This document shows positions 1-8,847 of a stretch of DNA of 64,000 nucleotides, one piece after another. Where the stretch lies: positions 1 to 64,000 of the forward strand of contig NZ_VIRS01000026.1 in assembly GCF_006912135.1 (NCBI RefSeq), written 5' to 3'. Within the stretch, counting starts at the first letter, position 1. Each line of letters starts with the position of its first letter. This stretch comes from Cryptosporangium phraense (GTDB taxonomy: Bacteria; Actinomycetota; Actinomycetes; Mycobacteriales; Cryptosporangiaceae). Below the pieces are notes generated by a model. The model made no database searches. It saw nothing but the letters and a program-made list of their open reading frames with translations, and was not told the DNA's origin. The position numbers were made by a program, and so were the translations under genes.

Positions 1-307
1 TTCGATAAAACCGCCAGCCGGCGAAGGCTGTCAGCGGTTTTGCCTTTAGAGAATCAAATACCTAGCAGCACACCTTTCCGAAGAAAGTGTGCAACCAAAG
101 GAACCTTGAACCCACCAACGTGGGCACGAGGTAAAACACTTGGCACTAACTTTCAAACACACTGTTGAGTTCTCAAACAACACACGCGCATCAGTCCCGC
201 CCGCTAAGGCTTCGCTGAGGCTTACTTCTTCTTGGTTGGCTGCACTCGGTCGGATTCGCGTCGCGCTGGACTCTCGTCCGCGCCGCTCCGCCCGCAGCAA
301 CCCCTCC
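1..307 (-). other. rRNA operon leader; 16S gene lies off the left edge
   Basis: Non-coding stretch read on the minus strand, between a strong promoter (308-337) and the left edge. At 155-183 the minus strand carries TTTGAGAACTCAACAG flanked by GTGTTG and TGTGTTTG. This closely resembles the conserved antitermination (boxA-type) leader element upstream of 16S rRNA in mycobacteria and other actinobacteria. The 16S gene itself is not in the window; its position just left of base 1 is inferred. Bases 338-530 continue as non-coding sequence up to the arcA gene, where I see nothing else except a near-consensus DnaA box (TGTGGATAG, about 512-520). Confidence 0.72.
7..41 (-). other. terminator-like hairpin in the rRNA leader
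   Basis: AAAACCGC (7-14) pairs with GCGGTTTT (34-41), and the inner arm CAGCC (15-19) pairs with GGCTG (26-30), with a 3-base bulge and a 6-base loop. It sits between the boxA-like element and the expected 16S start. It could be a processing stem, an attenuator or a terminator. Confidence 0.55.
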
Positions 308-337
308 AACCTAGCTCGGTCGGTCTCGCTTCGTCAA
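308..337 (-). promoter_or_regulatory. rRNA operon promoter
   Basis: On the minus strand TTGACG (332-337) is followed after exactly 18 bases by TAGGTT (308-313). This matches the -35/-10 spacing and sequence typical of actinobacterial rRNA promoters. It fires leftward into the boxA-like leader. Confidence 0.7.
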
Positions 338-530
338 CCCCTGACTTCGGAGTAGTTTCAGCAACCGCCCGCCGGATCGTTCACCTACAGCGGTAGGTTT
401 CCGGTCCGCGTCGCGCTCGTGAACCTTTCGATTCGCTCCCGGCGACGGGTTGAACTTTAGGCAGGCCTCGTAGCCATCTGCAAATCGGCTGGTCAGCGCC
501 GTGCGGGTCGTCTGTGGATAGCCTGCGGGC

Positions 531-1739
531 ATGGCTGAATCACGCCCGTACGTCGATAGTGAAGTCGGTCGGCTCCGCACCGTGATGCTGCATCGGCCCG
601 GCCCGGAGCTTCGTCGCCTCACCCCGCGCAACAACGGCTCCCTGCTCTTCGACGGCATTCCCTGGGTCGCCCGCGCCCAGGAGGAGCACGACGCGTTCGC
701 CGAAGCGCTGCGCGCGCACGACGTCGAGGTGCTCTACGTCGATCAGTTGCTGGCCGAGGCGCTGGTCGATCCGGGGGCCCGGAAGGACATCACCGAGGTG
801 CTGCTCAGCGATCGCCGATGGGGTGACACGCTCCGCCGGCGGGTCGCCGCCCACCTCGACGACCTGGACGCCGAACGGCTCGCGGCCACGGTGATCGCCG
901 GGCTGGCTCACGACGAGCTCGGCGGAGGCGCCGGCCTGACGTTCCAGCTCATGGATCAGCACGACTTCGTGCTCGAGCCGCTCCCGAACACGCTCTTCAC
1001 CCGAGACTCCAGCGTCTGGATCCGGGACGCGGCCGCGGTCACGAGCATGGCCATGCCCGCCCGCCTCCGGGAGAGTGCGATCACCGGGACGATCTACCGC
1101 TGGCACCCGCGGTTCGCCGGTTCGTCGTCTCTGTACGGACGGGACCTCGAACCCCTCGAGGGTGGCGACGTCCTGCTCCTCGCCCCCGGCGTCGTCGCGG
1201 TCGGCGTCGGGGAGCGGACGACGCCCGCCGGCGCCGAGCGACTCGCGACCCGGCTGTTCAGTGAGAAGACCACTCACACGGTCCTCGCCGTCCCGATCGC
1301 CCAGCAGCGCGCGACCATGCACCTCGACACCGTCTGCACGATGGTCGACCTCGACGCGGTCGTCGCCTACCCGGCGGTCGCCGACACGCTCATGGCCTAC
1401 CGACTGACCAGGGGCGAGACCGGCGAGCCCCGGGTCGATGGACCGCGACCGTTCCTCGAGGCCGCGGCCGAGGCGATGGGGCTCGAACGCCTGCGCGTGA
1501 TCCCCACCGGCCTCGATCCGGTCACCGCCGAACGCGAGCAGTGGGACGACGGCAACAACACGCTCTGCCTCGCCCCCCGGCTCGCGGTGGCCTACGAGCG
1601 GAACGTCGAGACGAACGCCCAGCTCGAGGACGCCGGCATCGAGGTGATCCGGATCCCCGGCAGCGAGCTCGGCTCCGGCCGGGGCGGCCCCAGGTGCATG
1701 TCGTGCCCGATCGTCCGCGACCCGCTCAGCGCAGGGTGA
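531..1739 (+). CDS. arcA: arginine deiminase
   Basis: Hydrolyses L-arginine to citrulline and ammonia in the cytoplasm. At 402 residues it has normal family length. Visible guanidino-modifying-enzyme motifs are FTRDSS (156-161), LEGGDV (209-214), MHLDTV with the catalytic His (263-268), and the C-terminal PRCMSCP motif whose first Cys (389) corresponds to the nucleophile of known arginine deiminases. No arcB (ornithine carbamoyltransferase), arcC (carbamate kinase) or arcD (antiporter) gene is near, so the complete ATP-yielding pathway is not encoded here and a lone arginine-consuming role is inferred. The 3' end overlaps the convergent DUF5926 gene by 14 bases. The start is ATG 531 with only a weak ribosome binding site. 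Confidence 0.95.
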   Translation: MAESRPYVDSEVGRLRTVMLHRPGPELRRLTPRNNGSLLFDGIPWVARAQEEHDAFAEALRAHDVEVLYVDQLLAEALVDPGARKDITEVLLSDRRWGDTLRRRVAAHLDDLDAERLAATVIAGLAHDELGGGAGLTFQLMDQHDFVLEPLPNTLFTRDSSVWIRDAAAVTSMAMPARLRESAITGTIYRWHPRFAGSSSLYGRDLEPLEGGDVLLLAPGVVAVGVGERTTPAGAERLATRLFSEKTTHTVLAVPIAQQRATMHLDTVCTMVDLDAVVAYPAVADTLMAYRLTRGETGEPRVDGPRPFLEAAAEAMGLERLRVIPTGLDPVTAEREQWDDGNNTLCLAPRLAVAYERNVETNAQLEDAGIEVIRIPGSELGSGRGGPRCMSCPIVRDPLSAG

Positions 1740-2580
1740 GCTGCCGGCCCCTCAGGCCGTCGCGGGCGCGGCGCTCGGCCGGCGTCAGCGGGTCCGTCAC
1801 CGACACCGCGTCCGCGTAGCGCTTGGCCAGGTCGGCCAGCGGCTGTTCGTATTCGGACGCCTCGGGGTCGTGCGGCAGGTCCCACACCGGCGCCAGCAGG
1901 CCGTGGGCCCGGAACGCGCCGACGTACCGCCCGGACGAGCCGAGCGCCAGATCGCCCGCGGATTGCAGGCGTGCCAACGCGTCCAGAGCGGTGTCTTCGG
2001 GCTCGGGAAGCACCCACCGGAGGTGCGCCTTCTCGGCGACCTGACACCAGTAGGCGGCCGGTGCCGAAGGCACCGCGACCGTCGGCAGGATCGACGCGTT
2101 CGCCTGCTCGAGGCTGGAGCTGACCTCCGGATCGTCCGGACGCGGATCGTCGAGCCAGTAGTCGAACGTGTCGTGCACGGTGACGTCGAGCGCCCCGTCG
2201 TCGGCGAGCAGGTCCTGCAGGCGCGGCCCCGGTCCGGGCAGGCCGGAGGCACCGACGTAGTTGCCCGGCTCGACGACCAACGCGTCCTCGAGCACGGCCG
2301 CGAGGTCACGGCTGAGGTCGCCCGAGCGCGCGGGCATCTGCACCGACAGGAAGATCCGGCCGTCCGGCTTGACCAGCGCCGGAAGGGCCATCGGCAGCAC
2401 GGTCGTCAGGATCACCGGACGGTCCGGGTGCTCGGCGAACTTCAGGGGTGCGGTCGCCGCAGGCACCAGCTCGCGGAGCGCCACCCACTCGGCTTCGGTG
2501 GCCAACCCCTCGAACGGACGCCCGACGAACACGTCCCTGGTCTTCTCGCGCCGGCCTTCGCGGCGTCCCCGCTTGCCCAC
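1726..2580 (-). CDS. DUF5926 family protein
   Basis: A 284-residue soluble protein starting at GTG 2580 behind a good GAGGAG ribosome binding site. The very basic N-terminus (residues 1-14, rich in Lys and Arg) is followed by the conserved [10 protein letters not shown] segment of DUF5926, an actinobacteria-restricted family sometimes mis-annotated as a SecA-related protein. I see no membrane segment, signal peptide or cysteine cluster. The biochemical function is unknown. It converges with arcA and overlaps its last 14 bases; 91 bases separate its start from the end of the upstream glycerophosphodiesterase gene, so the two may be co-transcribed. Confidence 0.8.
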   Translation of the reverse strand: MGKRGRREGRREKTRDVFVGRPFEGLATEAEWVALRELVPAATAPLKFAEHPDRPVILTTVLPMALPALVKPDGRIFLSVQMPARSGDLSRDLAAVLEDALVVEPGNYVGASGLPGPGPRLQDLLADDGALDVTVHDTFDYWLDDPRPDDPEVSSSLEQANASILPTVAVPSAPAAYWCQVAEKAHLRWVLPEPEDTALDALARLQSAGDLALGSSGRYVGAFRAHGLLAPVWDLPHDPEASEYEQPLADLAKRYADAVSVTDPLTPAERRARDGLRGRQLTLR

Positions 2581-2671
2581 GGCCCACTCCTCGTTGCTGA
2601 CACCTTGGTCGGCAGCGAGCCTACGGTGCCGCGTCCCGCGCCTCGATCCCGTCTCCGTGATCGGCGCGGCG

Positions 2672-3535
2672 TCAGGGCGTGCGTTGCAGGTGATCGAGGA
2701 GGCGGGCCGGCCGGTTGGTCGCGATCATGTCGGCGCCCAGGCTGGTCACGAACTCGATGTCGGCCGGCTCGTCGACCGTCCAGACGTAGAGCTTGTTGCC
2801 GGCCGCGTGGATCCGCTCGGCGAACCGCGGCCGCGACCGCAGCACGTGGACTCCCGGCCCGGCGATCGTCGCGCCGAACGGCAGCGTGCCCTCGCGGTAC
2901 AGCCGGGGGATCCCGTCGAACAGCATCACCGCGGGCAGCGACGGCGCGAGCTCGCGCAGGCGTCGCACGGCCATCGGCGAGAACGACATGACGACGACCC
3001 GGGACGTCTCGACGTCGGGCGTGCGCACCTCGTCGAGCAGGCCGAACCGGCGCAGGCTGGCCACGACCCGCTGCTCGACCAGGCCGCCCCAGCGGGTCGG
3101 ATGCTTGGTCTCCACGTAGAGCTGGACCTTCCGCCCGGAGTCCACGAACAGCTCGAGCAGCCGGTCGAACGTCAGCACGCGACGCTGGGCGTCCCGGACC
3201 TTGTCGTCGTCGACGACCGGCCGGCGGTAGTCGAGGTCGCGGCCGGCCGCGACCAGGTCGTCCGCGGACTCCGGCAGGTCGACCTTCCAGGCTCCGAAGT
3301 CGAGCGAGTTCAGGTCCTCGAGCGACCGTTCGCTGACCGGTCCGCGTCCGTCGGACGTCCGTTCGAGACGACGGTCGTGGACGCAGACCAGGTGGCCGTC
3401 CCGAGTCAGGCGGACGTCACACTCGAGACCGTCCGCACCTTCGGCGAGCGCCTTCTCGTAGGCCGCCAACGTGTGCTCGGCCAGCAGATATGAAGAACCT
3501 CGATGGGCCACGACCAGTGGGCCGTCGGAGTGCAC
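2672..3535 (-). CDS. glycerophosphodiester phosphodiesterase
   Basis: Predicted to hydrolyse glycerophosphodiesters to glycerol-3-phosphate and an alcohol (GDPD/UgpQ family, TIM barrel). The 287 residues match the family. The catalytic HRG motif is at 11-13, the metal-binding LECD (Glu38, Asp40) follows, and the second catalytic His is in CVHDRRLERTSDG near residue 53. The C-terminal barrel strand motif LYVWTVDEP is also present. There is no signal peptide, so a cytoplasmic enzyme recycling phospholipid head groups is inferred. The start is GTG 3535. It could form a two-gene unit with the DUF5926 gene downstream. Confidence 0.92.
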   Translation of the reverse strand: MHSDGPLVVAHRGSSYLLAEHTLAAYEKALAEGADGLECDVRLTRDGHLVCVHDRRLERTSDGRGPVSERSLEDLNSLDFGAWKVDLPESADDLVAAGRDLDYRRPVVDDDKVRDAQRRVLTFDRLLELFVDSGRKVQLYVETKHPTRWGGLVEQRVVASLRRFGLLDEVRTPDVETSRVVVMSFSPMAVRRLRELAPSLPAVMLFDGIPRLYREGTLPFGATIAGPGVHVLRSRPRFAERIHAAGNKLYVWTVDEPADIEFVTSLGADMIATNRPARLLDHLQRTP

Positions 3536-3614
3536 GGGCGAAAGATAACCGACCCGCCGCTCCCGACACGAGGGCGGAAGGAAACGCTACGTCACTTCTT
3601 CGTGAACAAAGGGT

Positions 3615-3965
3615 TCAAAGCACGCGGGCCGGTAGCCCGGTGTCGGCGACGACCGGCCGGCCGGTGGCCTCCCAGGAGAGCATCCCGCCGTCGAGGTTGG
3701 CGACGTTCTCCCAACCTTGGGCGGCGAGGTACGCGGCGACCTGCGCGGAGCGCCCGCCGACCCGGCAGACCACGACGACGTCGCCGACCGTGGGCACCTC
3801 GGCCAGGCGGCCCGGGATCTCGCGCATCGGGATGTGGTGGGCGTGCGGTGCGTGGCCGGCGTCCCACTCGTCCTGCTCCCGGACGTCGAGCAGGTAGACG
3901 TCGTCACCGATCGAGTCGGCGTGGACGTCGGGAACATCGGCGGGGATCGGCTGCACCATGCCCAT
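3615..3965 (-). CDS. rhodanese-like domain protein
   Basis: A single rhodanese (sulfurtransferase) domain of 116 residues. The active-site loop CRVGGRS has its catalytic Cys at residue 67, and YLLDVREQDEWDAGHAPHA is the conserved N-terminal rhodanese signature. These small proteins carry sulfane sulfur as a cysteine persulfide; the acceptor here is unknown. I place the start at ATG 3965 (MGMVQ); an in-frame ATG at 3957-3959 is equally possible. The open frame runs further upstream to 4148 but that extension is low-complexity Arg/Pro and looks non-coding. It stands alone, downstream of the Pro-rich membrane protein gene. Confidence 0.88.
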   Translation of the reverse strand: MGMVQPIPADVPDVHADSIGDDVYLLDVREQDEWDAGHAPHAHHIPMREIPGRLAEVPTVGDVVVVCRVGGRSAQVAAYLAAQGWENVANLDGGMLSWEATGRPVVADTGLPARVL

Positions 3966-4018
3966 GATTCTGGCGCAGCTCGAGCTTCGGGTGGGCGGGT
4001 GGGGGTGTAGGGCCGGAT

Positions 4019-4579
4019 TTAGCGGCGAATGAGTTCGCTTCCCGCACTGCTCGGGTCTGCGTGCTGGCCGACCGCGTAGGAGGCAGCCAGGCCGCCGAAG
4101 CCGACGACGAGCAGCACGGCGCCGAGCACCAGGCAGACCTTCGTCCACATCGGCAGGCTCAGCTGCACCTTGCTCAGGCTGCTGGGGCTGCTGGGGCTGC
4201 TGGGGCTCGGGCTGCTGGGCACCCGGACGGTCGGCGGCTCCATCGGAGCCGAGCGCGGCCCGGTCATCGGAGGCCCGCTGCGCGGGATCGGCGGCGCCAT
4301 CGAGACGCGGACGGCGGCTCGCGGGGCCGGGGCGGCGACCGAGCCGGCCATCGCCGGCTCACGGCGCTGAGCCGGAATGACCGCGGTGCTCGCCGCCGGG
4401 ATGTTCCCGGTCGGGATGCTGCCCGTCGTTTGAGCGGGGAGGAATCCGGTGTCGGCGGACGGAGCGATCCGAGGGATCTTGCCCGTCTTCCGGCCACCCG
4501 CAGCCCGGCGGAACTTGGGGTCCTCGGGCTTGGTGAACAGAATTCCGGTCGGCGTATCGCCGTTCGCGTGCCTACCCAC
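4019..4579 (-). CDS. Pro/Ser-rich single-pass membrane protein
   Basis: A 186-residue protein of unknown function. Residues 1-130 are low complexity, rich in Pro, Ala, Ser and Thr. A short Ser-Ser-Pro repeat near 120-133 is followed by one strong hydrophobic segment (about 145-168) and a short tail, so the long N-terminal part is probably cytoplasmic and the protein anchored near its C-terminus. The Ser-Ser-Pro tract is encoded by three perfect 9-bp repeats (4178-4204), so its length may vary between strains. The start is GTG 4579. No family was recognised. It lies downstream of an LCP gene, which hints at the cell envelope but proves nothing. Confidence 0.6.
   Translation of the reverse strand: MGRHANGDTPTGILFTKPEDPKFRRAAGGRKTGKIPRIAPSADTGFLPAQTTGSIPTGNIPAASTAVIPAQRREPAMAGSVAAPAPRAAVRVSMAPPIPRSGPPMTGPRSAPMEPPTVRVPSSPSPSSPSSPSSLSKVQLSLPMWTKVCLVLGAVLLVVGFGGLAASYAVGQHADPSSAGSELIRR
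4178..4204. repeat. 9-bp minisatellite, 3 copies (GCTGCTGGG)
   Basis: Three perfect tandem copies of GCTGCTGGG within the membrane-protein gene. Each unit adds Ser-Ser-Pro or equivalent on the coding strand, so slippage would keep the frame. Confidence 0.85.
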
Positions 4580-4752
4580 GATTGACTTCGCGCGTCCTCT
4601 CAGGCGACTGTCAGGTGCTTGCCAGGACGGCAGTACTGTAACGAATCGGGTAACGCCGAGTACAGCTTTCGCGGATACATCTGGCAGTTAGCTGGGCTCA
4701 GCTAGGCGTACGACCGAAATGTCGATGCGTTCGGTTGATTAGTTGAACCGGC

Positions 4753-4776
4753 GAGGGCCCACGTACGTGGGCCCTC
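4753..4776 (-). terminator. terminator hairpin downstream of the LCP gene
   Basis: Perfect palindrome: GAGGGCCCAC (4753-4762) pairs with GTGGGCCCTC (4767-4776) around a GTAC loop. It lies 8 bases beyond the stop of the LCP gene. There is no long U-tract, as is usual in high-GC actinobacteria. Confidence 0.75.
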
Positions 4777-4783
4777 ATCACGG

Positions 4784-5908
4784 TCAGCTACCGCGTGTTG
4801 CGTTGTTGGCCGGGTTCGCGGCCAGCCAGTCGGCCACGTCGTCCTTCTCCACCGCGCTCCAGAGCGCGATCGCCTTCTCCTTGTCCGACACCACGACGCT
4901 CTGCCCGTCGACGTTCTGCGAGCCCAGGTGCGGCGAAGTGATGAACGTGATGTCGCTCGGGCGCAGGCCGCGGAACTCCAGCGCCATGTCCTTCAGCGAG
5001 AAGCCGTTGTCGACGGTGAGCGACTCGGTCGTGGCGTCCAGGAAGTTCTTGAGCTTGACCGGGTTGGTCAGCGTGCCGGTGTCGGTGGCCTTCTGGGCCA
5101 GCGCCCGCAGGAAGATCTGCTGCCGCTGCACCCGGTCGAAGTCACCGCGGGGCAGGCCGTACCGCTGCCGGACGTAGTCGAGCGCGGCCGCGCCGTCGAG
5201 GTGGTTCACGCCGGCCTTGAACGTCCGCTTGCTGCGCGGGTCCTTGACCGTCTTGTCGACGGTCACGTCGACGCCACCGACCGCGTCGGTCATCTTCTTG
5301 AAGCCGTTGAAGTCGATCTTGGCGACGTGGTCGATCTTGACGCCGGTGAAGTTCTCGACGGTCTTCACGGTGAGCGGGATACCGCCCCAGGCGAACGCGG
5401 CGTTGATCTTGGCCTTCTGGCCGCCGTGGCCGTTCAGCTCGGGCACGAAGACGTAGGTGTCCCGGGGGATCGAGATCAGGTACGCCTTCTTGTGGTCGGC
5501 CGGGATGTGCAACACCATGATCGCGTCGCTGCGCTCGTTCTTGACCGTGCCCTCGTTCGCGTTCGGCTTGGCCTTCGGGTCGTAGGCGCCACCGTCGCGC
5601 GAGTCCGAGCCCAGGAACAGGATGTTCTGGGTGCCGTCCACCGTCTTGCCGGGCCGCTCACCGAGGCCGGAGAACGCGTCGGTGCGGTGCAGCTTGTCGT
5701 CGAGGTTGCTCACGTAGGCCAGGCCGCAGCCGGCCGCGGCCAGCCCGATCAGAACCACCACGCCGACGACGACGAGCGCGATGCGGCCCCAGCGCGGCTT
5801 CTTCCGCGGGGCGCCGGGAGCGTAGGCCCGGCCGGTCCCGCCGGGCGTGCCGTAGACGTTGCCGCGCGTGACGCGTGGTTTCGACGCGGGGGGTTCGGTG
5901 CGCGACAC
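4784..5908 (-). CDS. LCP (LytR-CpsA-Psr) family glycopolymer transferase
   Basis: Predicted to attach wall glycopolymers (such as arabinogalactan- or teichoic-acid-like chains) to peptidoglycan on the outer face of the membrane. The protein has 374 residues: a cytoplasmic basic Pro-rich N-terminus (1-40), one transmembrane helix (about 42-66), then the LCP domain. Diagnostic stretches are NILFLGSDSRDGG, ERSDAIMVLHI, YLISIPRDTYV, KINAAFAWGG and the DYVRQRYGLPRGDFDRVQRQQ motif with conserved Arg and Asp residues that bind the polyprenyl pyrophosphate substrate. A second LCP gene lies at 41.4 kb. The start is GTG 5908 with GAGGAG upstream. A strong hairpin follows the stop. Confidence 0.92.
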   Translation of the reverse strand: MSRTEPPASKPRVTRGNVYGTPGGTGRAYAPGAPRKKPRWGRIALVVVGVVVLIGLAAAGCGLAYVSNLDDKLHRTDAFSGLGERPGKTVDGTQNILFLGSDSRDGGAYDPKAKPNANEGTVKNERSDAIMVLHIPADHKKAYLISIPRDTYVFVPELNGHGGQKAKINAAFAWGGIPLTVKTVENFTGVKIDHVAKIDFNGFKKMTDAVGGVDVTVDKTVKDPRSKRTFKAGVNHLDGAAALDYVRQRYGLPRGDFDRVQRQQIFLRALAQKATDTGTLTNPVKLKNFLDATTESLTVDNGFSLKDMALEFRGLRPSDITFITSPHLGSQNVDGQSVVVSDKEKAIALWSAVEKDDVADWLAANPANNATRGS

Positions 5909-6024
5909 AGGAAACGCTCCTCGTCTTTCGCGTGCTCGGACGAGATTCAGCGTATAGACGGCCGTCGAGCGGGAGTGTTGCGCAGATGACGGTGCACCGT
6001 CGTCCAGGAGCTCGTTTTCCCAGC

Positions 6025-6999
6025 TCAGAGCGTTGCTGTCGTACCTCGGACAGTCTCGGTGAACCAGTTGAGAGTGCGGCGCAGACCCTCGGCCGGGCCC
6101 ACCGACGGGGCGAACCCCAGCAGTTCGCGGGCCCGGGTCAGGTCCGGACGGCGCAGCTCCGGGTCGTCGGTCGGACGCGGGAGATAGCTGATCGTCGACC
6201 CCGAACCGGCCAGCTCGACGATCGTCTCGGCGAGTTCGCGCATCGTCAGCTCGTGCTCGCTGCCGAGGTTGATCGGTCCGGGCTGGTCCGAGTCGAGCAT
6301 CGCCAGAATGCCGTCGACCAGGTCGGAGACGTAGCAGATCGACCGGGTCTGGGCGCCGGTGCCGTGCACGGTGATGGGCGCCCCGGCCAGCGCCTGGGAG
6401 GCGAACGTCGGGATGGCCCGGCCGTCGTCCGGGCGCATCCGGGGGCCGTACGTGTTGAAGATGCGGACGATGCCGGTGTCGACGCCGTAGATGCGCCGGT
6501 AGCCGGCCGTGGCGGCCTCGGCGAACCGCTTCGCCTCGTCGTAGACCGCCCGCGGGCCGATCGGGTTGACGTTCCCCCGGTACGACTCCGGCTGCGGGTG
6601 GACCTCGGGGTCGCCGTACGCCTCGGACGTCGACGCGAGGACGAACCGGGCACCCTGCTCACGGGCGACGTCGAGGCTGTGGAACGTCCCCGCGGAATTG
6701 ACCTTCATGACCTCGAAGGCGAGCTTCTCGAAGTCGGTCGGCGACGCCGGCGAGGCGAAGTGCAGCACGGCGTCGAAGTGACCGCTGACCGGCAGACCCT
6801 CGGCGACGTCGGCCTCGACGAGCGTGAACCGGGGCTCGTCGGCCAGGTGGGCGACGTTCTGACGGCTGCCGGTGACGAAGTTGTCGACCGCGACGACCTC
6901 GCCGCCCCGTGCGAGCAGCGCGTCGCAGAGGTGGGAGCCGACGAACCCGGCACCGCCGGTCAGCAATGTCCGGTAACCGGTTCCGTACCGCTGTGCCAT
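6025..6999 (-). CDS. NAD-dependent sugar epimerase/dehydratase, UDP-glucuronate decarboxylase-like
   Basis: Extended short-chain dehydrogenase of 324 residues. The NAD-binding motif TGGAGFVGSH (about 14-23) begins the Rossmann fold, and the catalytic Tyr/Lys pair is in YDEAKR. The run around GNVNPIGPRAVYDEAKRFAE and IVRIFNTYGPRMRPDDGR is characteristic of the UDP-glucuronate decarboxylase (UDP-xylose synthase) branch. That reaction is inferred; a dTDP- or UDP-glucose 4,6-dehydratase is less likely. The product would feed surface polysaccharide synthesis, consistent with the neighbouring LCP transferase. The start is ATG 6999. Confidence 0.85.
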   Translation of the reverse strand: MAQRYGTGYRTLLTGGAGFVGSHLCDALLARGGEVVAVDNFVTGSRQNVAHLADEPRFTLVEADVAEGLPVSGHFDAVLHFASPASPTDFEKLAFEVMKVNSAGTFHSLDVAREQGARFVLASTSEAYGDPEVHPQPESYRGNVNPIGPRAVYDEAKRFAEAATAGYRRIYGVDTGIVRIFNTYGPRMRPDDGRAIPTFASQALAGAPITVHGTGAQTRSICYVSDLVDGILAMLDSDQPGPINLGSEHELTMRELAETIVELAGSGSTISYLPRPTDDPELRRPDLTRARELLGFAPSVGPAEGLRRTLNWFTETVRGTTATL

Positions 7000-7074
7000 C
7001 TGCGCGCGACCGCCCCGGGTGTGTCAGCTGTGGTTCCGGCAAGGGTACCCAGGGACGTGAGAGCTAAGTCTTGG

Positions 7075-7118
7075 AGGCCGCCGACCGGCCCGGAGGGGTG
7101 GAGGGGTCGGTCGGCGGC
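7075..7118 (-). terminator. terminator hairpin downstream of the symporter operon
   Basis: GGCCGCCGACC (7075-7085) pairs perfectly with GGTCGGCGGCC (7108-7118), an 11-bp stem, 20 bases past the symporter stop codon. Confidence 0.7.
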
Positions 7119-7137
7119 CGGCGGGAAATTGGCTTCG

Positions 7138-8847
7138 TTACACGGCGCCCGAGCCGGTCAGCGACCGGACCTCGAGCTCGGCCCACTTCTCGTCGTCCCG
7201 TTCCTTCGAGAGGTAGGTGCCGATGATCGCGCAGGCGAACCCGATCGGGATCGAGACCAGACCGGGGTTGTCCAGCGGGAACCAGTGGAAGTCGACGTCG
7301 GCCGGGAACAGCGACAGGCTCTTGCCGGTCGTCGCGTTCACGCCCTTGCCCGACACCACCGGGGAGAAGAACACCAGTACGACGGCCGCGATCAGGCCGC
7401 CGTAGATGCCGGCGGTCGCTCCGGTGGTGTTGAACCGCTTCCAGAACAGCGAGAGCAGAATCGCCGGCAGGTTCGCCGACGCCGCCACCGCGAACGCCAG
7501 CGCGACCAGGAACGCCACGTTGAGCTGCTGGGCGAAGATCGCCAGCACGATCGAGATCGCGCCGATCACGAACGCCGCGATCTTGGCGACGTTGACCTCC
7601 TGACGCTCGCTGACCTGCCCACGCTTGACGACGTTCGCGTAGAAGTCGTGCGCGAGCGAGGAGCTCGACGCCAGCGTCAGGCCGGCGACCACGGCGAGGA
7701 TCGTGGCGAACGCGACCGCGGCGATGACCGCGAGCAGCACCGCCCCACCGCCGTTGCCCGCGTACTCCTTGCCCAGTTCCTCGGCGAGCTGCGGGGCCGC
7801 GGTGTTGCCGGCCGCGTCCTGGGCCGCGATCGCCTTGCCGCCGACGAGGGCCGCCGCACCGAAGCCGAGCGCCAGCGTCATCAGGTAGAAGATGCCGATC
7901 AGCGTGATCGCCCAGTTGACCGACGTCCGGGCCGCTCGCGCCGTGGGCACGGTGTAGAAGCGGATCAGGATGTGCGGCAGGCCGGCGGTGCCGAGCACCA
8001 GGGCCAGTCCGAGGCTGATCAGGTCGAGCTTGCTGGTCAGCGTCTTGCCGGCGTCGCCGGCGGTCTCGACGCCGTAGCGCAGGCCCGGCTCGAGGAACGC
8101 CGATCCCTTGCCGGACGCCTCGGCCGCCTGGCCGAGCAGCGACGACAGGTTGAAGTTGAACTTCCACAGGACCAGCACCGTCATCAGCGCGGCCCCGGTC
8201 ATCAGCAGGGCGGCCTTGACGATCTGCACCCAGGTGGTGCCCTTCATGCCGCCGATCGTCACGTAGACGATCATCAGCGCGCCGACCAGGACGATCGTCA
8301 GGATCTTGGCGGTGTCGGCGGTCATCCCCAGGAACGTCTCGCCGGCCTTGATGCCCAGTAGCAGCGCGACCAGCGCGCCCGCGCCGACCATCTGCGCCAG
8401 CAGGTAGAAGATCGAGACGACGATCGTGGAGAGCGACGCCGCCGTGCGCACCGGACGCTGACGCATCCGGAACGAGAGCACGTCGGCCATCGTGAACCGG
8501 CCCGAGTTGCGCAGCGGCTCGGCGACGAGCAGCAGCGCGACCAGCCAGGCGACCAGGAACCCGATCGAGTACAGGAAGCCGTCGTAGCCGTAGAGCGCGA
8601 TGATGCCGGCGATGCCGAGGAAGCTCGCGGCGGACATGTAGTCGCCGCCGATCGCAAGCCCGTTCTGGAAGCCCGAGAACCCGCGTCCACCGGCGTAGAA
8701 GTCGGTGGCGGTCCGGGTCTGGCGGCTGGCCCAGATCGTGATGGCCAGCGTGGCCGCGACGAAGATCAGGAACAGGACGATCGTCAGCGTCCGGGCGCCG
8801 GAGCTGGTGCCGCTGGCTTCGGCGGCGAAAATCGCGTCGGCGCTCAC
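7138..8847 (-). CDS. actP: sodium:solute symporter, cation/acetate (ActP-like)
   Basis: Predicted Na+-coupled uptake of acetate or another short carboxylate through the cytoplasmic membrane (SSS family). The 569 residues form about 13 hydrophobic segments. Typical SSS/ActP landmarks are the N-terminal DFYAGGR loop, GGDYMSAASFLGIAG in helix 2, GTAGLPHILIRFYTV in the middle, and a Lys/Glu-rich tail. The first codon overlaps the DUF485 gene stop by four bases, so the two are translationally coupled, as in the Escherichia coli yjcH-actP pair. Substrate identity is inferred from family resemblance only. A related symporter lies at 11-12.7 kb. Confidence 0.9.
   Translation of the reverse strand: MSADAIFAAEASGTSSGARTLTIVLFLIFVAATLAITIWASRQTRTATDFYAGGRGFSGFQNGLAIGGDYMSAASFLGIAGIIALYGYDGFLYSIGFLVAWLVALLLVAEPLRNSGRFTMADVLSFRMRQRPVRTAASLSTIVVSIFYLLAQMVGAGALVALLLGIKAGETFLGMTADTAKILTIVLVGALMIVYVTIGGMKGTTWVQIVKAALLMTGAALMTVLVLWKFNFNLSSLLGQAAEASGKGSAFLEPGLRYGVETAGDAGKTLTSKLDLISLGLALVLGTAGLPHILIRFYTVPTARAARTSVNWAITLIGIFYLMTLALGFGAAALVGGKAIAAQDAAGNTAAPQLAEELGKEYAGNGGGAVLLAVIAAVAFATILAVVAGLTLASSSSLAHDFYANVVKRGQVSERQEVNVAKIAAFVIGAISIVLAIFAQQLNVAFLVALAFAVAASANLPAILLSLFWKRFNTTGATAGIYGGLIAAVVLVFFSPVVSGKGVNATTGKSLSLFPADVDFHWFPLDNPGLVSIPIGFACAIIGTYLSKERDDEKWAELEVRSLTGSGAV

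Noticed and set aside
5875-8361. An 828-codon open frame on the plus strand
   Set aside because: It lies antisense to three real genes, is composed of Arg/Asp/Glu/Gln-rich low-complexity sequence, and has no family features; long antisense frames are an expected artefact of 70% GC codon bias.
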